Of a stretch of DNA of 64,000 nucleotides, positions 44,072 through 51,813 are shown one piece after another (within the stretch, counting starts at the first letter, position 1; every line of letters starts with the position of its first letter). Source of the stretch: GCA-2731375 sp002731375. Its GTDB lineage: Bacteria > Pseudomonadota > Alphaproteobacteria > GCA-2731375. Under the pieces are notes generated by a model. The model searched no databases. It was not told where the DNA came from and saw nothing but the letters and a program-made list of their open reading frames with translations. The DNA lies in NCBI GenBank assembly GCA_030752605.1, contig JASMDX010000074.1, forward strand, positions 38,620-102,619. Direction: 5' to 3'. The translations under genes and the position numbers were made by a program.

Positions 44072-45157
44072 ATGTTAGAGACAATAGCTGTTGAGCCGCA
44101 ATGTGCCGGTTTCTCGCCATCCCGTTTGTCTGACGCGGTGGCCTTCGCCCTTGCTAATGAAATCAATTGGTCCCGGAATATCGACGATCAACTGGGCAAG
44201 GGAGAATTCGAACCGCCGCCCTGGAACGAGATCCTGGGCCCAACCACGCCGCGCGGCGGCCCAGCCGGGGTGATCATGCGTCATGGCCAGGTTGCGGCCA
44301 CCTGGGGCGATGTGATGCGCGCGGACATGACCTTTTCCGTGGCGAAAAGCTATCTTGCCATCCTGACTGGATTGGCGTTGGCGGACGGCCTGATTGTCGA
44401 TATCAACGACCGGGTGGCCGATACATCGCTGGACGATCATTTTTCCTCGGCCCAGAACCGGGACATCACCTGGCTGCATCTGTTGCAACAGACCTCGGAA
44501 TGGGAAGGCACACTGTTTTCCAAATCAGACCTGATCGACCGCAACAGACAACTGGGCGCGGAGCCTGATAATTCCCGCAAGGGCCAGCACAGGGATCTGG
44601 GCGCGCCGGGCAGTCATTGGGAATACAACGACGTCCGCGTCAACCGTTTGAGCCTGTCACTGCTGCACCTGTTCCGTAGGCCCTTGGCGGATGTACTGCG
44701 GGAACGCATCATGGAACCCATCGGGGCTTCGAATGATTGGTCCTGGAACGCCTACCGCAATGCCACCGTGACCATAGATGGGGTCGAGATGCCATCTGTG
44801 CCAGGCGGGTCGCACTGGGGTGGCGGTTTGTGGATCGGCGCCTCGGATCAGGCAAAGTTGGGGCAGTTAATATTGCAAAGGGGCGCCTGGGATGACCGGC
44901 AGTTGCTGGCCGAAGGCTGGATCGACGCGATGTTCACGCCCTGTGCCATTAACCCTGAATACGGCTATATGTGGTGGCTGAACACGGACCGGGCCCGTTA
45001 TTCCAGTGCTTCTGCTGGCGCGGTGGCGGCGGTCGGCGCCGGGGGCAACACGATCCTGGTCGAACCGGCCCATGACCTGGTGCTGGTGGCCCGGTGGTTG
45101 AGGGGTACGGCCCTGGATCCCTTGATTGCGCAAACCATTGCCGCGATTAGGGAGTAG
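44072..45157 (+). CDS. Serine hydrolase (class C beta-lactamase/esterase type)
   Basis: A 361-aa penicillin-binding-fold hydrolase. The SxxK nucleophile is SVAKSY (about residue 92), the YxN-type motif appears as YNDVRVN, and the third motif region is GGNTILVEPAHDLVLV (H/KxG-like). No signal peptide is seen, so it is probably cytoplasmic: an esterase rather than a beta-lactamase. The ATG at 44072 is chosen from a longer open frame. It is divergent from the SLC13 operon. Confidence 0.85.
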   Translation: MLETIAVEPQCAGFSPSRLSDAVAFALANEINWSRNIDDQLGKGEFEPPPWNEILGPTTPRGGPAGVIMRHGQVAATWGDVMRADMTFSVAKSYLAILTGLALADGLIVDINDRVADTSLDDHFSSAQNRDITWLHLLQQTSEWEGTLFSKSDLIDRNRQLGAEPDNSRKGQHRDLGAPGSHWEYNDVRVNRLSLSLLHLFRRPLADVLRERIMEPIGASNDWSWNAYRNATVTIDGVEMPSVPGGSHWGGGLWIGASDQAKLGQLILQRGAWDDRQLLAEGWIDAMFTPCAINPEYGYMWWLNTDRARYSSASAGAVAAVGAGGNTILVEPAHDLVLVARWLRGTALDPLIAQTIAAIRE

Positions 45158-45239
45158 GGTGCGGATCCAGTGGTTCGATTGGCCGATTGGAGTTGATGAC
45201 TTGGAAGCCGTATTGTTGGACTGCTAGATTATTGCCCTC

Positions 45240-45257
45240 TTTTAGGCAGGCCTAAAA
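45240..45257. promoter_or_regulatory. Inverted repeat, candidate operator before the enoyl-CoA hydratase gene
   Basis: TTTTAGGC-AG-GCCTAAAA, two exact 8-bp arms with a 2-bp centre. It overlaps a TAAAAT (-10-like) hexamer at 45253-45258, about 60 bases before the start codon. The form suits a dimeric TetR-, GntR- or MarR-type repressor, but no such regulator is in the window. Confidence 0.5.
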
Positions 45258-45315
45258 TATTTTCGGCGGAACCGAACAACAAACAACAAAGAACAGGATA
45301 TGGAGGAAACAACAA

Positions 45316-46113
45316 ATGATTGATTACAGTATTTACCAGGACCTGCTGGTCGAAAAAAACAATGGCGTCATGACGGTTACCCTCAATGTGCCGGACGCCA
45401 TGAATGCCTTTACGCCGGGCCTGCACAATGCCATGTCGCGCATCTGGAGTGATATTCATGATGATCCTGAGGTCGATGTTGTTGTCCTGACCGGGGCTGG
45501 ACGCGCCTTTTCCGCTGGCGGCAATGTTGTCGCAATGCAAAAGAAAATCGACGATCCCGCGCAGTGGGACGAGATCGTGCCTGAGGCCAAGCGCATCATT
45601 TTCCGCATGCTGGAATGTGACAAGCCGATTATTGCCCGTCTTAACGGCCATGCGGTCGGCCTCGGCGCCACCGTTGCGCTGTTCTGCGATATCATCATCG
45701 CTGCCGATCACACCAAGATCGGCGATCCCCATGTCAATGCCGGCCTGGTCGCCGGTGATGGTGGTGCCGTCATCTGGCCGCAGTTGGTTGGTTTCGCGCG
45801 GGCCAAGGAATATCTCTTCACCGGCGATCTGATGTCCGCCACCGAGGCGGAGCGTATTGGCCTGATCAATCATGTGGTCAGTGCCGATGAATTGGATGAC
45901 AAGGTCTATGGCCTGGCCCGGCGCTTGGCGTCCGGCGCCTCAAAATCGATCCGCTGGACCAAGCAGGTGACGAATATTCCCCTGCGCCAGCTGGCCCATT
46001 CCATGATGGACCTGTCCATCAGCGTCGAAACCCAGTCCAATTTCTCATCCGACCACCAGGAAGCGGTAACCGCCTTTACCAACAAGCGGAAGCCAAACTT
46101 TACCGGTGGTTAG
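45316..46113 (+). CDS. Enoyl-CoA hydratase/isomerase family protein
   Basis: Crotonase-fold protein of 265 aa. The oxyanion hole is formed by FSAGGNVVAM and GHAVGLGATVALFCDIIIAAD, and the C-terminal helix ends NKRKPNFTG. One of the two catalytic glutamates may be missing (the segment reads NAGLVAGDGGAVIWP), so it could be a hydratase, isomerase or hydrolase. GGAGG precedes the ATG. It converges with the phosphotriesterase-like gene, overlapping by 4 bases. Confidence 0.9.
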   Translation: MIDYSIYQDLLVEKNNGVMTVTLNVPDAMNAFTPGLHNAMSRIWSDIHDDPEVDVVVLTGAGRAFSAGGNVVAMQKKIDDPAQWDEIVPEAKRIIFRMLECDKPIIARLNGHAVGLGATVALFCDIIIAADHTKIGDPHVNAGLVAGDGGAVIWPQLVGFARAKEYLFTGDLMSATEAERIGLINHVVSADELDDKVYGLARRLASGASKSIRWTKQVTNIPLRQLAHSMMDLSISVETQSNFSSDHQEAVTAFTNKRKPNFTGG

Positions 46114-47159
46114 ACGAATGTAAGCAGGCGCCGTGGCGTTTCCACGATTATACGGTTGATCTCCGCTTCCGAGAAACCGCGCCGGTTCATCAAGGGAATG
46201 ATGTTGTCGAAGATGTGGCCATAGCCGTGACCGCCGAAACGGCTGAGCCGGCTACGGTAGCAGATATCGTGGGAAATCGCGACTTGATCCAGATGGCCAC
46301 GATCTATCAGGCGGCGGATCCAGCGTAGCCGGTCGGCGTCGTTGGGCAGGTCGATCTCTAAGTTTAGGCCATAAAACGACTGTTCCTGGCCGAACAGGTC
46401 CAACTCAATGACGCAACCGCTATCGGCCAGGCGGAACAGGCGTTCGTCATCAAAGACCGTGCGGTCAACGTGACTGATGATCAGGCGCGAGGTATCGCCA
46501 CCACGGGCAGCAATGAAATCCGCCACCTCTTGCGGCTGATCCGCGTGTCGGCCTGGGTGGATGTTCAGGGCTGCGCCGGTTTCCTGCTGGGCGATTAGGG
46601 CACCGGCCATGACCCGCTGTTCCAAATCTGTCCAGGGTGATTGGCAACCAATTTCACCGATGATACCGGCGCGGGCCCTGCTACCCCAGGCGCCTTCATA
46701 GATCTGCGCCACCATCTCGGCGGCGAAATTATCGATATCGCGCTCGCGGTTTGCCGGGTCCTGATAGTCGTCAACATAGTGGCCGCAACCCATGACAATA
46801 TGAGTGCCGGTGGCATGGGCAATTTTGATCAGGCCGTCGGGGTCGGGGGCGAGGCCGCCGGTCGATAGTTCCACGATGGTCTCGCCGCCCGCCGTGCGCA
46901 TGCGCTCAACTTCGGCGATGGCGATTTCGCGGTCGAAGAAGACATAATTGTTGGGCGCCTTGAGGCTGCCGTAACTCATTTGCCAACAGTTACACAGGCT
47001 GATCTCCGGTCCCTGGTCAGGGTTCGCTTGCATCGCCGGGGTGCGGATGTCCCAAAGCAGGTGTTCATGCATCAAGGTCTGGCCCAACTGCTCAGGTTCA
47101 ACGATGCCAAGCACAGTCTGCGCCTTGCCCCTTAAATCACCTCGATTCAGGCTTGCCAT
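46110..47159 (-). CDS. Phosphotriesterase-family (Php-like) metal-dependent hydrolase
   Basis: TIM-barrel amidohydrolase-superfamily protein of 349 aa. Metal-site elements in order are the HxH of LMHEHLLWD, the bridging acid in GIIGEIGC, the histidine in NIHPGRH, the histidine in ISHVDRT and the aspartate in ISHDICYRS. A glutamate rather than a carboxylated lysine as bridge puts it with Php/resiniferatoxin-binding relatives, likely lactonases or esterases. The ATG at 47159 has GAGGAG upstream. It is divergent from DUF427. Confidence 0.87.
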   Translation of the reverse strand: MASLNRGDLRGKAQTVLGIVEPEQLGQTLMHEHLLWDIRTPAMQANPDQGPEISLCNCWQMSYGSLKAPNNYVFFDREIAIAEVERMRTAGGETIVELSTGGLAPDPDGLIKIAHATGTHIVMGCGHYVDDYQDPANRERDIDNFAAEMVAQIYEGAWGSRARAGIIGEIGCQSPWTDLEQRVMAGALIAQQETGAALNIHPGRHADQPQEVADFIAARGGDTSRLIISHVDRTVFDDERLFRLADSGCVIELDLFGQEQSFYGLNLEIDLPNDADRLRWIRRLIDRGHLDQVAISHDICYRSRLSRFGGHGYGHIFDNIIPLMNRRGFSEAEINRIIVETPRRLLTFV

Positions 47160-47253
47160 GATGGTACTCCTCATACGTTGAAAGCTAGCTTTGCCTAGCA
47201 TGGCATTGCGCCAGCCAACGAACAAGGCGATGATACGGACTGGGAGATGAACC

Positions 47254-47682
47254 ATGACAGAGACCGCCCAGCGCTCATCACTCTATGACAAGCACCCCGA
47301 CTATGATGTGCATTTCGAGGCTTGTCCGAAACGCATCCGTGTCGTCTTCAATGGCGAGACTATCGTGGATTCCACCCACGTGCAGTATTTGTGCGAAAGC
47401 AAGCACGACCCGGTCTATTACTTCCCCCTTGCCGATGTGCGCCAGGATTTGCTGGCCGTGACGGACTATGTCACCCACTGCCCCTTCAAGGGTGATGCTG
47501 CCTATTGGAGCGTGAAGGTTGGCGACAGGGAGGCGGAGAACGCCGTCTGGGGCTATCCCTCGCCCTATCCCGAGACCGCCGAGATCCAGGATTATGTGGC
47601 ATTTTATTGGGACCGTATGGATCATTGGTATGAGGAGGAGGCGGAGATTTTCATGGTCGCTGGCAGGAGTTCCGCCAGATAG
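47254..47682 (+). CDS. DUF427 domain protein
   Basis: A 142-aa DUF427 protein. The core RIRVVFNGETIVDST and VTHCPFKGDAAYWSVKVGD is distinctive, with YYFPLADV before it. The family has a beta-tent fold and unknown function. It precedes the acyl-CoA dehydrogenase by 1 base and shares an operon with it. Confidence 0.87.
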   Translation: MTETAQRSSLYDKHPDYDVHFEACPKRIRVVFNGETIVDSTHVQYLCESKHDPVYYFPLADVRQDLLAVTDYVTHCPFKGDAAYWSVKVGDREAENAVWGYPSPYPETAEIQDYVAFYWDRMDHWYEEEAEIFMVAGRSSAR

Positions 47683-47683
47683 C

Positions 47684-48826
47684 ATGCTCCTGAATTACGA
47701 ACAGAGAATGATCCAGGATACGGCGCGGCGTTTCGCCAAGACTGAGATCCTCCCCAATATCAAGCAGTGGGACAAATCAGGCGTGCCAAGGGAGCTGCTG
47801 CACAAAATGGGGCAGGCAGGCCTGATGGGTATCTGCACTGATCCCGAATGGGGTGGGGCCGGGGCGGATTTCGTCTCTTACGTCCTGGCCATGGAGGAGA
47901 TTTCAGCCGCCGACGGTGGTATTGCCAATCTGATGGCGGCGAACAATTCACCGGTTTTGGCGGCCCTGCGCGACCACGGTACTGAAGTGCAAAAGCAGCG
48001 CTTTTTCCCCGGCTTGACCAGCGGAGAGACGATCGGTTGCATTGCCTTGACGGAGCCCCATACAGGATCGGATGCCGCATCCATTCTGACCCGCGCGCAA
48101 CGTACTGGGGGGGACGGCGGGAATTTTGTTCTGAATGGTCGCAAGAGCTTCATCACCGCCGGGCGCCGCGCCGATGTCGCCATGATTGTCGCGGTCACCG
48201 ATCCGGACGCGGGCAAGCGCGGCATCTCTACATTCCTGACACCGACGGATAATCCGGGCTATCAGGTGCTGCGCGAGGAAGGTAAGCTGGGCCACCGCAC
48301 CAACGACACTTGTGCCTTGGCCTTCGAGGATATGGTGGTCCCGGCCTCCGATCTGCTGGGCCGGGAAGGCCGCGGCCTCGGGATTGCTCTGGCGAACCTT
48401 TCAGCGGGCCGTATCGGTGTTGCCGCCCAGGCCGTGGGCGGGGCACGGGCCGCATACGAGGCGGCGTTGGCCTATGCCCAGGAACGGGAAGCCTTTGGCA
48501 AACCGATCATGGAACATCAGGCGGTGGCCTTCCGCCTAGCCGAGATGGCAACCCAGATCGAGGCCGGGCGGCGGCTGTATCTGCATGCCGCCGAAATCCA
48601 TGACAGTGGTGCGCCCAGCCTGAAAGAAGCCTCCATGGCCAAGCTATTCGCCTCGGACATGGCCGAAAAGGTGGCTTCCGCCGCCATGCAGACCTTCGGC
48701 GGTTACGGTTACTTGGAGGATTTCCCGGTTGCCAAGATCCTCCGCGATGTTCGTGTCTACCGTATCTATGAAGGCACCAATGATATCCAGAAGATTGTAA
48801 TTTCCCGGGCACTTGCCGATGGTTGA
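47684..48826 (+). CDS. Acyl-CoA dehydrogenase
   Basis: A 380-aa FAD-dependent acyl-CoA dehydrogenase. IALTEPHTGSDAASILTRA and NGRKSFITAGRRADVAMIVAVT form the middle domain, and FGGYGYLEDFPVAKILRDVRVYRIYEGTNDIQKIVISRAL closes the C-terminal domain. The RIYEGTNDIQK end is the short/medium-chain type, and the catalytic glutamate is likely the E of YEGT. The ATG at 47684 follows the DUF427 stop by 1 base. The GrdB-like selenoprotein gene follows 54 bases later. Confidence 0.92.
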   Translation: MLLNYEQRMIQDTARRFAKTEILPNIKQWDKSGVPRELLHKMGQAGLMGICTDPEWGGAGADFVSYVLAMEEISAADGGIANLMAANNSPVLAALRDHGTEVQKQRFFPGLTSGETIGCIALTEPHTGSDAASILTRAQRTGGDGGNFVLNGRKSFITAGRRADVAMIVAVTDPDAGKRGISTFLTPTDNPGYQVLREEGKLGHRTNDTCALAFEDMVVPASDLLGREGRGLGIALANLSAGRIGVAAQAVGGARAAYEAALAYAQEREAFGKPIMEHQAVAFRLAEMATQIEAGRRLYLHAAEIHDSGAPSLKEASMAKLFASDMAEKVASAAMQTFGGYGYLEDFPVAKILRDVRVYRIYEGTNDIQKIVISRALADG

Positions 48827-48880
48827 GCATGGTCCCAGGCTGGCCTAATATGAAGCTTGAGCAGGATAAGGAGTATAGCC

Positions 48881-49756
48881 GTGAACACGGTTGAATATAT
48901 GAGAACCATCAGGGAGAAGTATAGCAAGATGGGCTATGCTCCCTATGGCTGGCACGAGGCGACGGATACGCCGCCGTGGGCACGGTTGGCTAAACCGCTG
49001 TCGGAATGCCGCGTTGGCATGATGACCACGGCGGGGACTTATGTGGCCGGGCAGGAGGCCTATTTCTACAAGGACGATACCTCGCATCGGCTGATCCCGT
49101 CGGATACGCCGGTGGAAAATCTGCGCTTTTCCCATCTGACGGAGAATTATCTGCCAGATGCCCGGCGCGATCCTAATTGCGCCTTTCCTATTGAGCCATT
49201 GCGGAAGCTGGCGGATGAAGGCGTGATCGGCGGCCTGGCGGAGAATTTCTTCTCCTGCATGGGCGCGGTTTATTCCAAACGGCGCGTGGACGAGGAAGTC
49301 GCCCCCACCATATACGAAGCCTTTGCCGCCGAGGGCGTGGATGTCGCCTATCTGGTTCCATTGTGACCCGTCTGCCATCAGACCGTGTGTCTGATCGCGC
49401 GTTACCTGGAAGAACGGGGCATTGCCACCATAGTAGTGGGTACGGCCCTGGATATTGTTAAGTTCGGTGCGCCACCCCGCGCCGTTTTTTTCGATTTTCC
49501 CTTGGGTCATGGCGGCGGCCCACTTTTTGCGCCGGAGCAACAACTTGCCATCGCACGGGAGGCCATGTCGGTATTGGAAAACTTGTCTGAACCGGGCCAG
49601 ATCGTCAATCTGAACCAGACTTGGCCCGAAGGCGATGCCTGGAAATCGGCGGCTACGGACGAAAGCGCCGACGATGTGCGCTCGCCCCGGGATACGACCC
49701 CGCGTTATCAGCTGGAAGAAGACCAGCGCTTGGCCGAAGCGGCGACCGGCGGCTGA
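48881..49756 (+). CDS. GrdB-like selenoprotein with U-P-V-C motif (UGA read as Sec)
   Basis: Protein of the glycine/sarcosine/betaine/proline reductase selenoprotein B (GrdB/PrdB) family, 291 aa. It starts at GTG 48881 behind AAGGAG and reads VEYMRTIREKYSKMGYAPY, then VAYLVPL. UGA follows at 49364-49366 (codon 162), then PVCHQTVCLIARYLEERG and AVFFDFPLGHGGGPLF to the stop at 49756. Relatives carry Sec or Cys there, giving U162-x-x-C165. A 7-bp hairpin follows the UGA. No grdA, grdC/D or prd genes are near, so this is not a classical amino-acid reductase operon; it follows DUF427 and an acyl-CoA dehydrogenase. The alternative is a nonsense mutation, but both halves are otherwise intact. Confidence 0.9.
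49377..49395 (+). promoter_or_regulatory. Candidate bacterial SECIS hairpin of the GrdB-like gene
   Basis: ATCAGAC pairs perfectly with GTCTGAT (7 bp) around the loop CGTGT. There are 17 nt between the UGA and the loop, and G is the second loop base, meeting the bacterial SECIS rules. A competing 5-bp hairpin (GTCTG-CCAT-CAGAC) could form just upstream. Folded by hand. Confidence 0.65.
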
Positions 49757-49808
49757 TTCGAAGTCTTGGCAGCCCTGCCCCGACCCTATTTTCGGTGGTA
49801 ATGAAGGT

Positions 49809-50213
49809 TTGATCGCACTGGTGGCGGCTTGGTTGTTGAAGATTGCTTATTGGCGCGTCATCGATAGCAATGTTGGTGATAGCACCATTGCCTCCGCCAC
49901 CGGGCTGGAAAGCCTTGGCAATGTGCGCCCACTTGATCCGCCCCATATGCAGGACAATTACCTGCTCAAGGAAATGGGCTTTACCGTGGCGCGGAAGCAT
50001 GCTGGCAAGCTGCGCCGTCTGACCCATATGTTGGCGTTTCTGGTGCCGCTGCTCCTGATCGTGATCCAGGCGGCAACGTCCGGCCAACTCGGCCTAATTG
50101 CGGCGGCATTGGCGGCGGTGTCCGTCAGCCTCGGCGTGGTTCTGGAGCGTTGGCTGTTCTTCACCGAGGCCCAGCACAAGGTGATGCTGTACTACGGCGC
50201 CGACCGCGTCTAA
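49809..50213 (+). pseudogene. C-terminal remnant of a DmsC-type DMSO reductase anchor subunit
   Basis: Following the selenoprotein gene, a frame reads LIALVAAWLLKIAYWRVID, GDSTIASATGLE, LDPPHMQDNYLLKEMGF, ARKHAGKLRRLTHML and RWLFFTEAQHKVMLYY. This is the last 134 or so residues of a DmsC-like membrane anchor (normal length about 280-300). The first half and the DmsA and DmsB partners are absent. There is no ribosome site before it, so it is probably a truncated remnant. Confidence 0.72.
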
Positions 50214-50217
50214 GGCA

Positions 50218-51813
50218 TTAGCCGCGCAGGGCGCGCAGCTGCTCCCGATAAGGGCTGGTATCGATCCTGATATCAACCAGGCGCGGGCCAGTTGCATTTG
50301 CGGTGGCTTCCAAGGCCGCCGTCAGTTCGTCATCCTTATCCACCTGCCAGGCTTCGAAACCGAAACCACGCGCTACGGTGGCGAAATCCGGCGCTGACCA
50401 ACTTAATCCCAGATCTGCCATCTGCCGGTCCTCTCGTTTGATGTCAATCAGTGATAGCCGCCCGTCGTTGAAGACGATGATGGTCACGTTGGCCTTCGTC
50501 TCCACCGCCGTTTTCAATTCGCCCAGGCACATCAGGAAGCCGCCGTCGCCGGTCATGGCGATGGCGCCGCGTTCAGGCTCGTGCAGAGCGGCGGCAATGG
50601 CTGACGGCACCGCGAAACCCATGGAGGCGAGGCCGTTGGAGATCAGGACATCGCGCGGTGCCTTGCCTGGCCAAAAGGCGCAGGCGGAAAACATATGGGC
50701 GCCGGCATCGACGCATAGCCTGGGGTGAGCGACAAAGGCATCACGCGTAGCCTTGACCACCGAGGTGGATGACAGCCCGCCGCTATCGCCGCTTTCCATG
50801 CCACGCAAAAACCCGTCCCGAAGTTCGGCGATTTCGGCCTGATCCCAACTGCTGCCGTCAATCCTGCCGGCGAGGGCCACCAAGGTTTCTTGCAGTGGCG
50901 CGATGACCCGTCCCGCCGGCGACATGTAGTGCGGATCGTAGGCGCGCTCCGCCAAGTCGAGCACGGGGGCGGAAAAGGCCCAGGGTTTGCGCAACAGTTC
51001 AACTGGGTCCAGACCGACCAGGACAATCAGGTCGGCGGACTCCATTGCAGCCTGCTCGATAGCGCCGCCGGTGAAGATGCCGGCATAATGTGGATCGTCA
51101 TCAGGGACACAGCCCTTAGCCATGTATGTGCATAGCACGGGCGCGGCAAGCTTGTCCGCAAAGGCCCGCAAACTGGCGGTCAGGCCTGAATTGGCCGCCT
51201 CCAACCCCATAATGACAACAGGCCGGCTGCATTCGCGCAATAGAGATTGGGCCTGCTCAAGGCTCGGTGATGCCACTTCAGATCTTTCCGGTGGCTGCCA
51301 ATCATCGGACATTTGCCGGTTGAAGTCCGAGGCGGATGGAAACATTGCCGCTGGTGCCGAACCACTGCCATTGAGCCAGCCTTCAACTGCATCCCGGTCC
51401 GACGGTAGTTCTGGGCCCTGACCTTGACGCAACAGGGGCGCGACCAGCTCCGACTGCGGATAGACTTGATGCGAGAGAAATTCCAGCTCTCCCTCGGTAA
51501 AGGATTCCGCGACAAGTAATGCCGGCATGCGGTCCAGTGCAGCGGAGGCCAGGCCGTTGGCGGCATTCGCCAGTCCCGGACCCTTGGTGGTGAAGGCCAG
51601 GCCGGGGCCCTGGGCAAGCACGCCAGAGACCCCGGCCATCATGACGGCGGCGTCTTCGCGGGCGGTGATCACCGTGTCTACGCCATGGCGGCGCAACGCT
51701 TCCATCAGATCCAGGCTGGCGCCGCCACCCGGCACGCCAAATGCGCGGTTCAGCCCAGCCCTTCTTAAACGGGCCGCGAACCAATCCAAAAAGGTGATTG
51801 TCGGTGCGGTCAT
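50218..51813 (-). CDS. Thiamine-pyrophosphate-dependent enzyme (acetolactate synthase/benzoylformate decarboxylase type)
   Basis: A 531-aa TPP enzyme. The N-terminal pyrimidine-binding domain has the activating glutamate in AREDAAVMMAGVSG, the central domain has VVIMGLEAANSG, and the TPP-binding motif GDGGFLMCLGELKTAVETKANVTIIVFND is near residue 425. It fits decarboxylases or synthases acting on 2-oxo acids. The ATG overlaps the HyuA stop by 4 bases (ATGA); it is last of six genes on this strand. An oxo acid made by the aminotransferases upstream is a plausible substrate (inference). Confidence 0.88.
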   Translation of the reverse strand: MTAPTITFLDWFAARLRRAGLNRAFGVPGGGASLDLMEALRRHGVDTVITAREDAAVMMAGVSGVLAQGPGLAFTTKGPGLANAANGLASAALDRMPALLVAESFTEGELEFLSHQVYPQSELVAPLLRQGQGPELPSDRDAVEGWLNGSGSAPAAMFPSASDFNRQMSDDWQPPERSEVASPSLEQAQSLLRECSRPVVIMGLEAANSGLTASLRAFADKLAAPVLCTYMAKGCVPDDDPHYAGIFTGGAIEQAAMESADLIVLVGLDPVELLRKPWAFSAPVLDLAERAYDPHYMSPAGRVIAPLQETLVALAGRIDGSSWDQAEIAELRDGFLRGMESGDSGGLSSTSVVKATRDAFVAHPRLCVDAGAHMFSACAFWPGKAPRDVLISNGLASMGFAVPSAIAAALHEPERGAIAMTGDGGFLMCLGELKTAVETKANVTIIVFNDGRLSLIDIKREDRQMADLGLSWSAPDFATVARGFGFEAWQVDKDDELTAALEATANATGPRLVDIRIDTSPYREQLRALRG

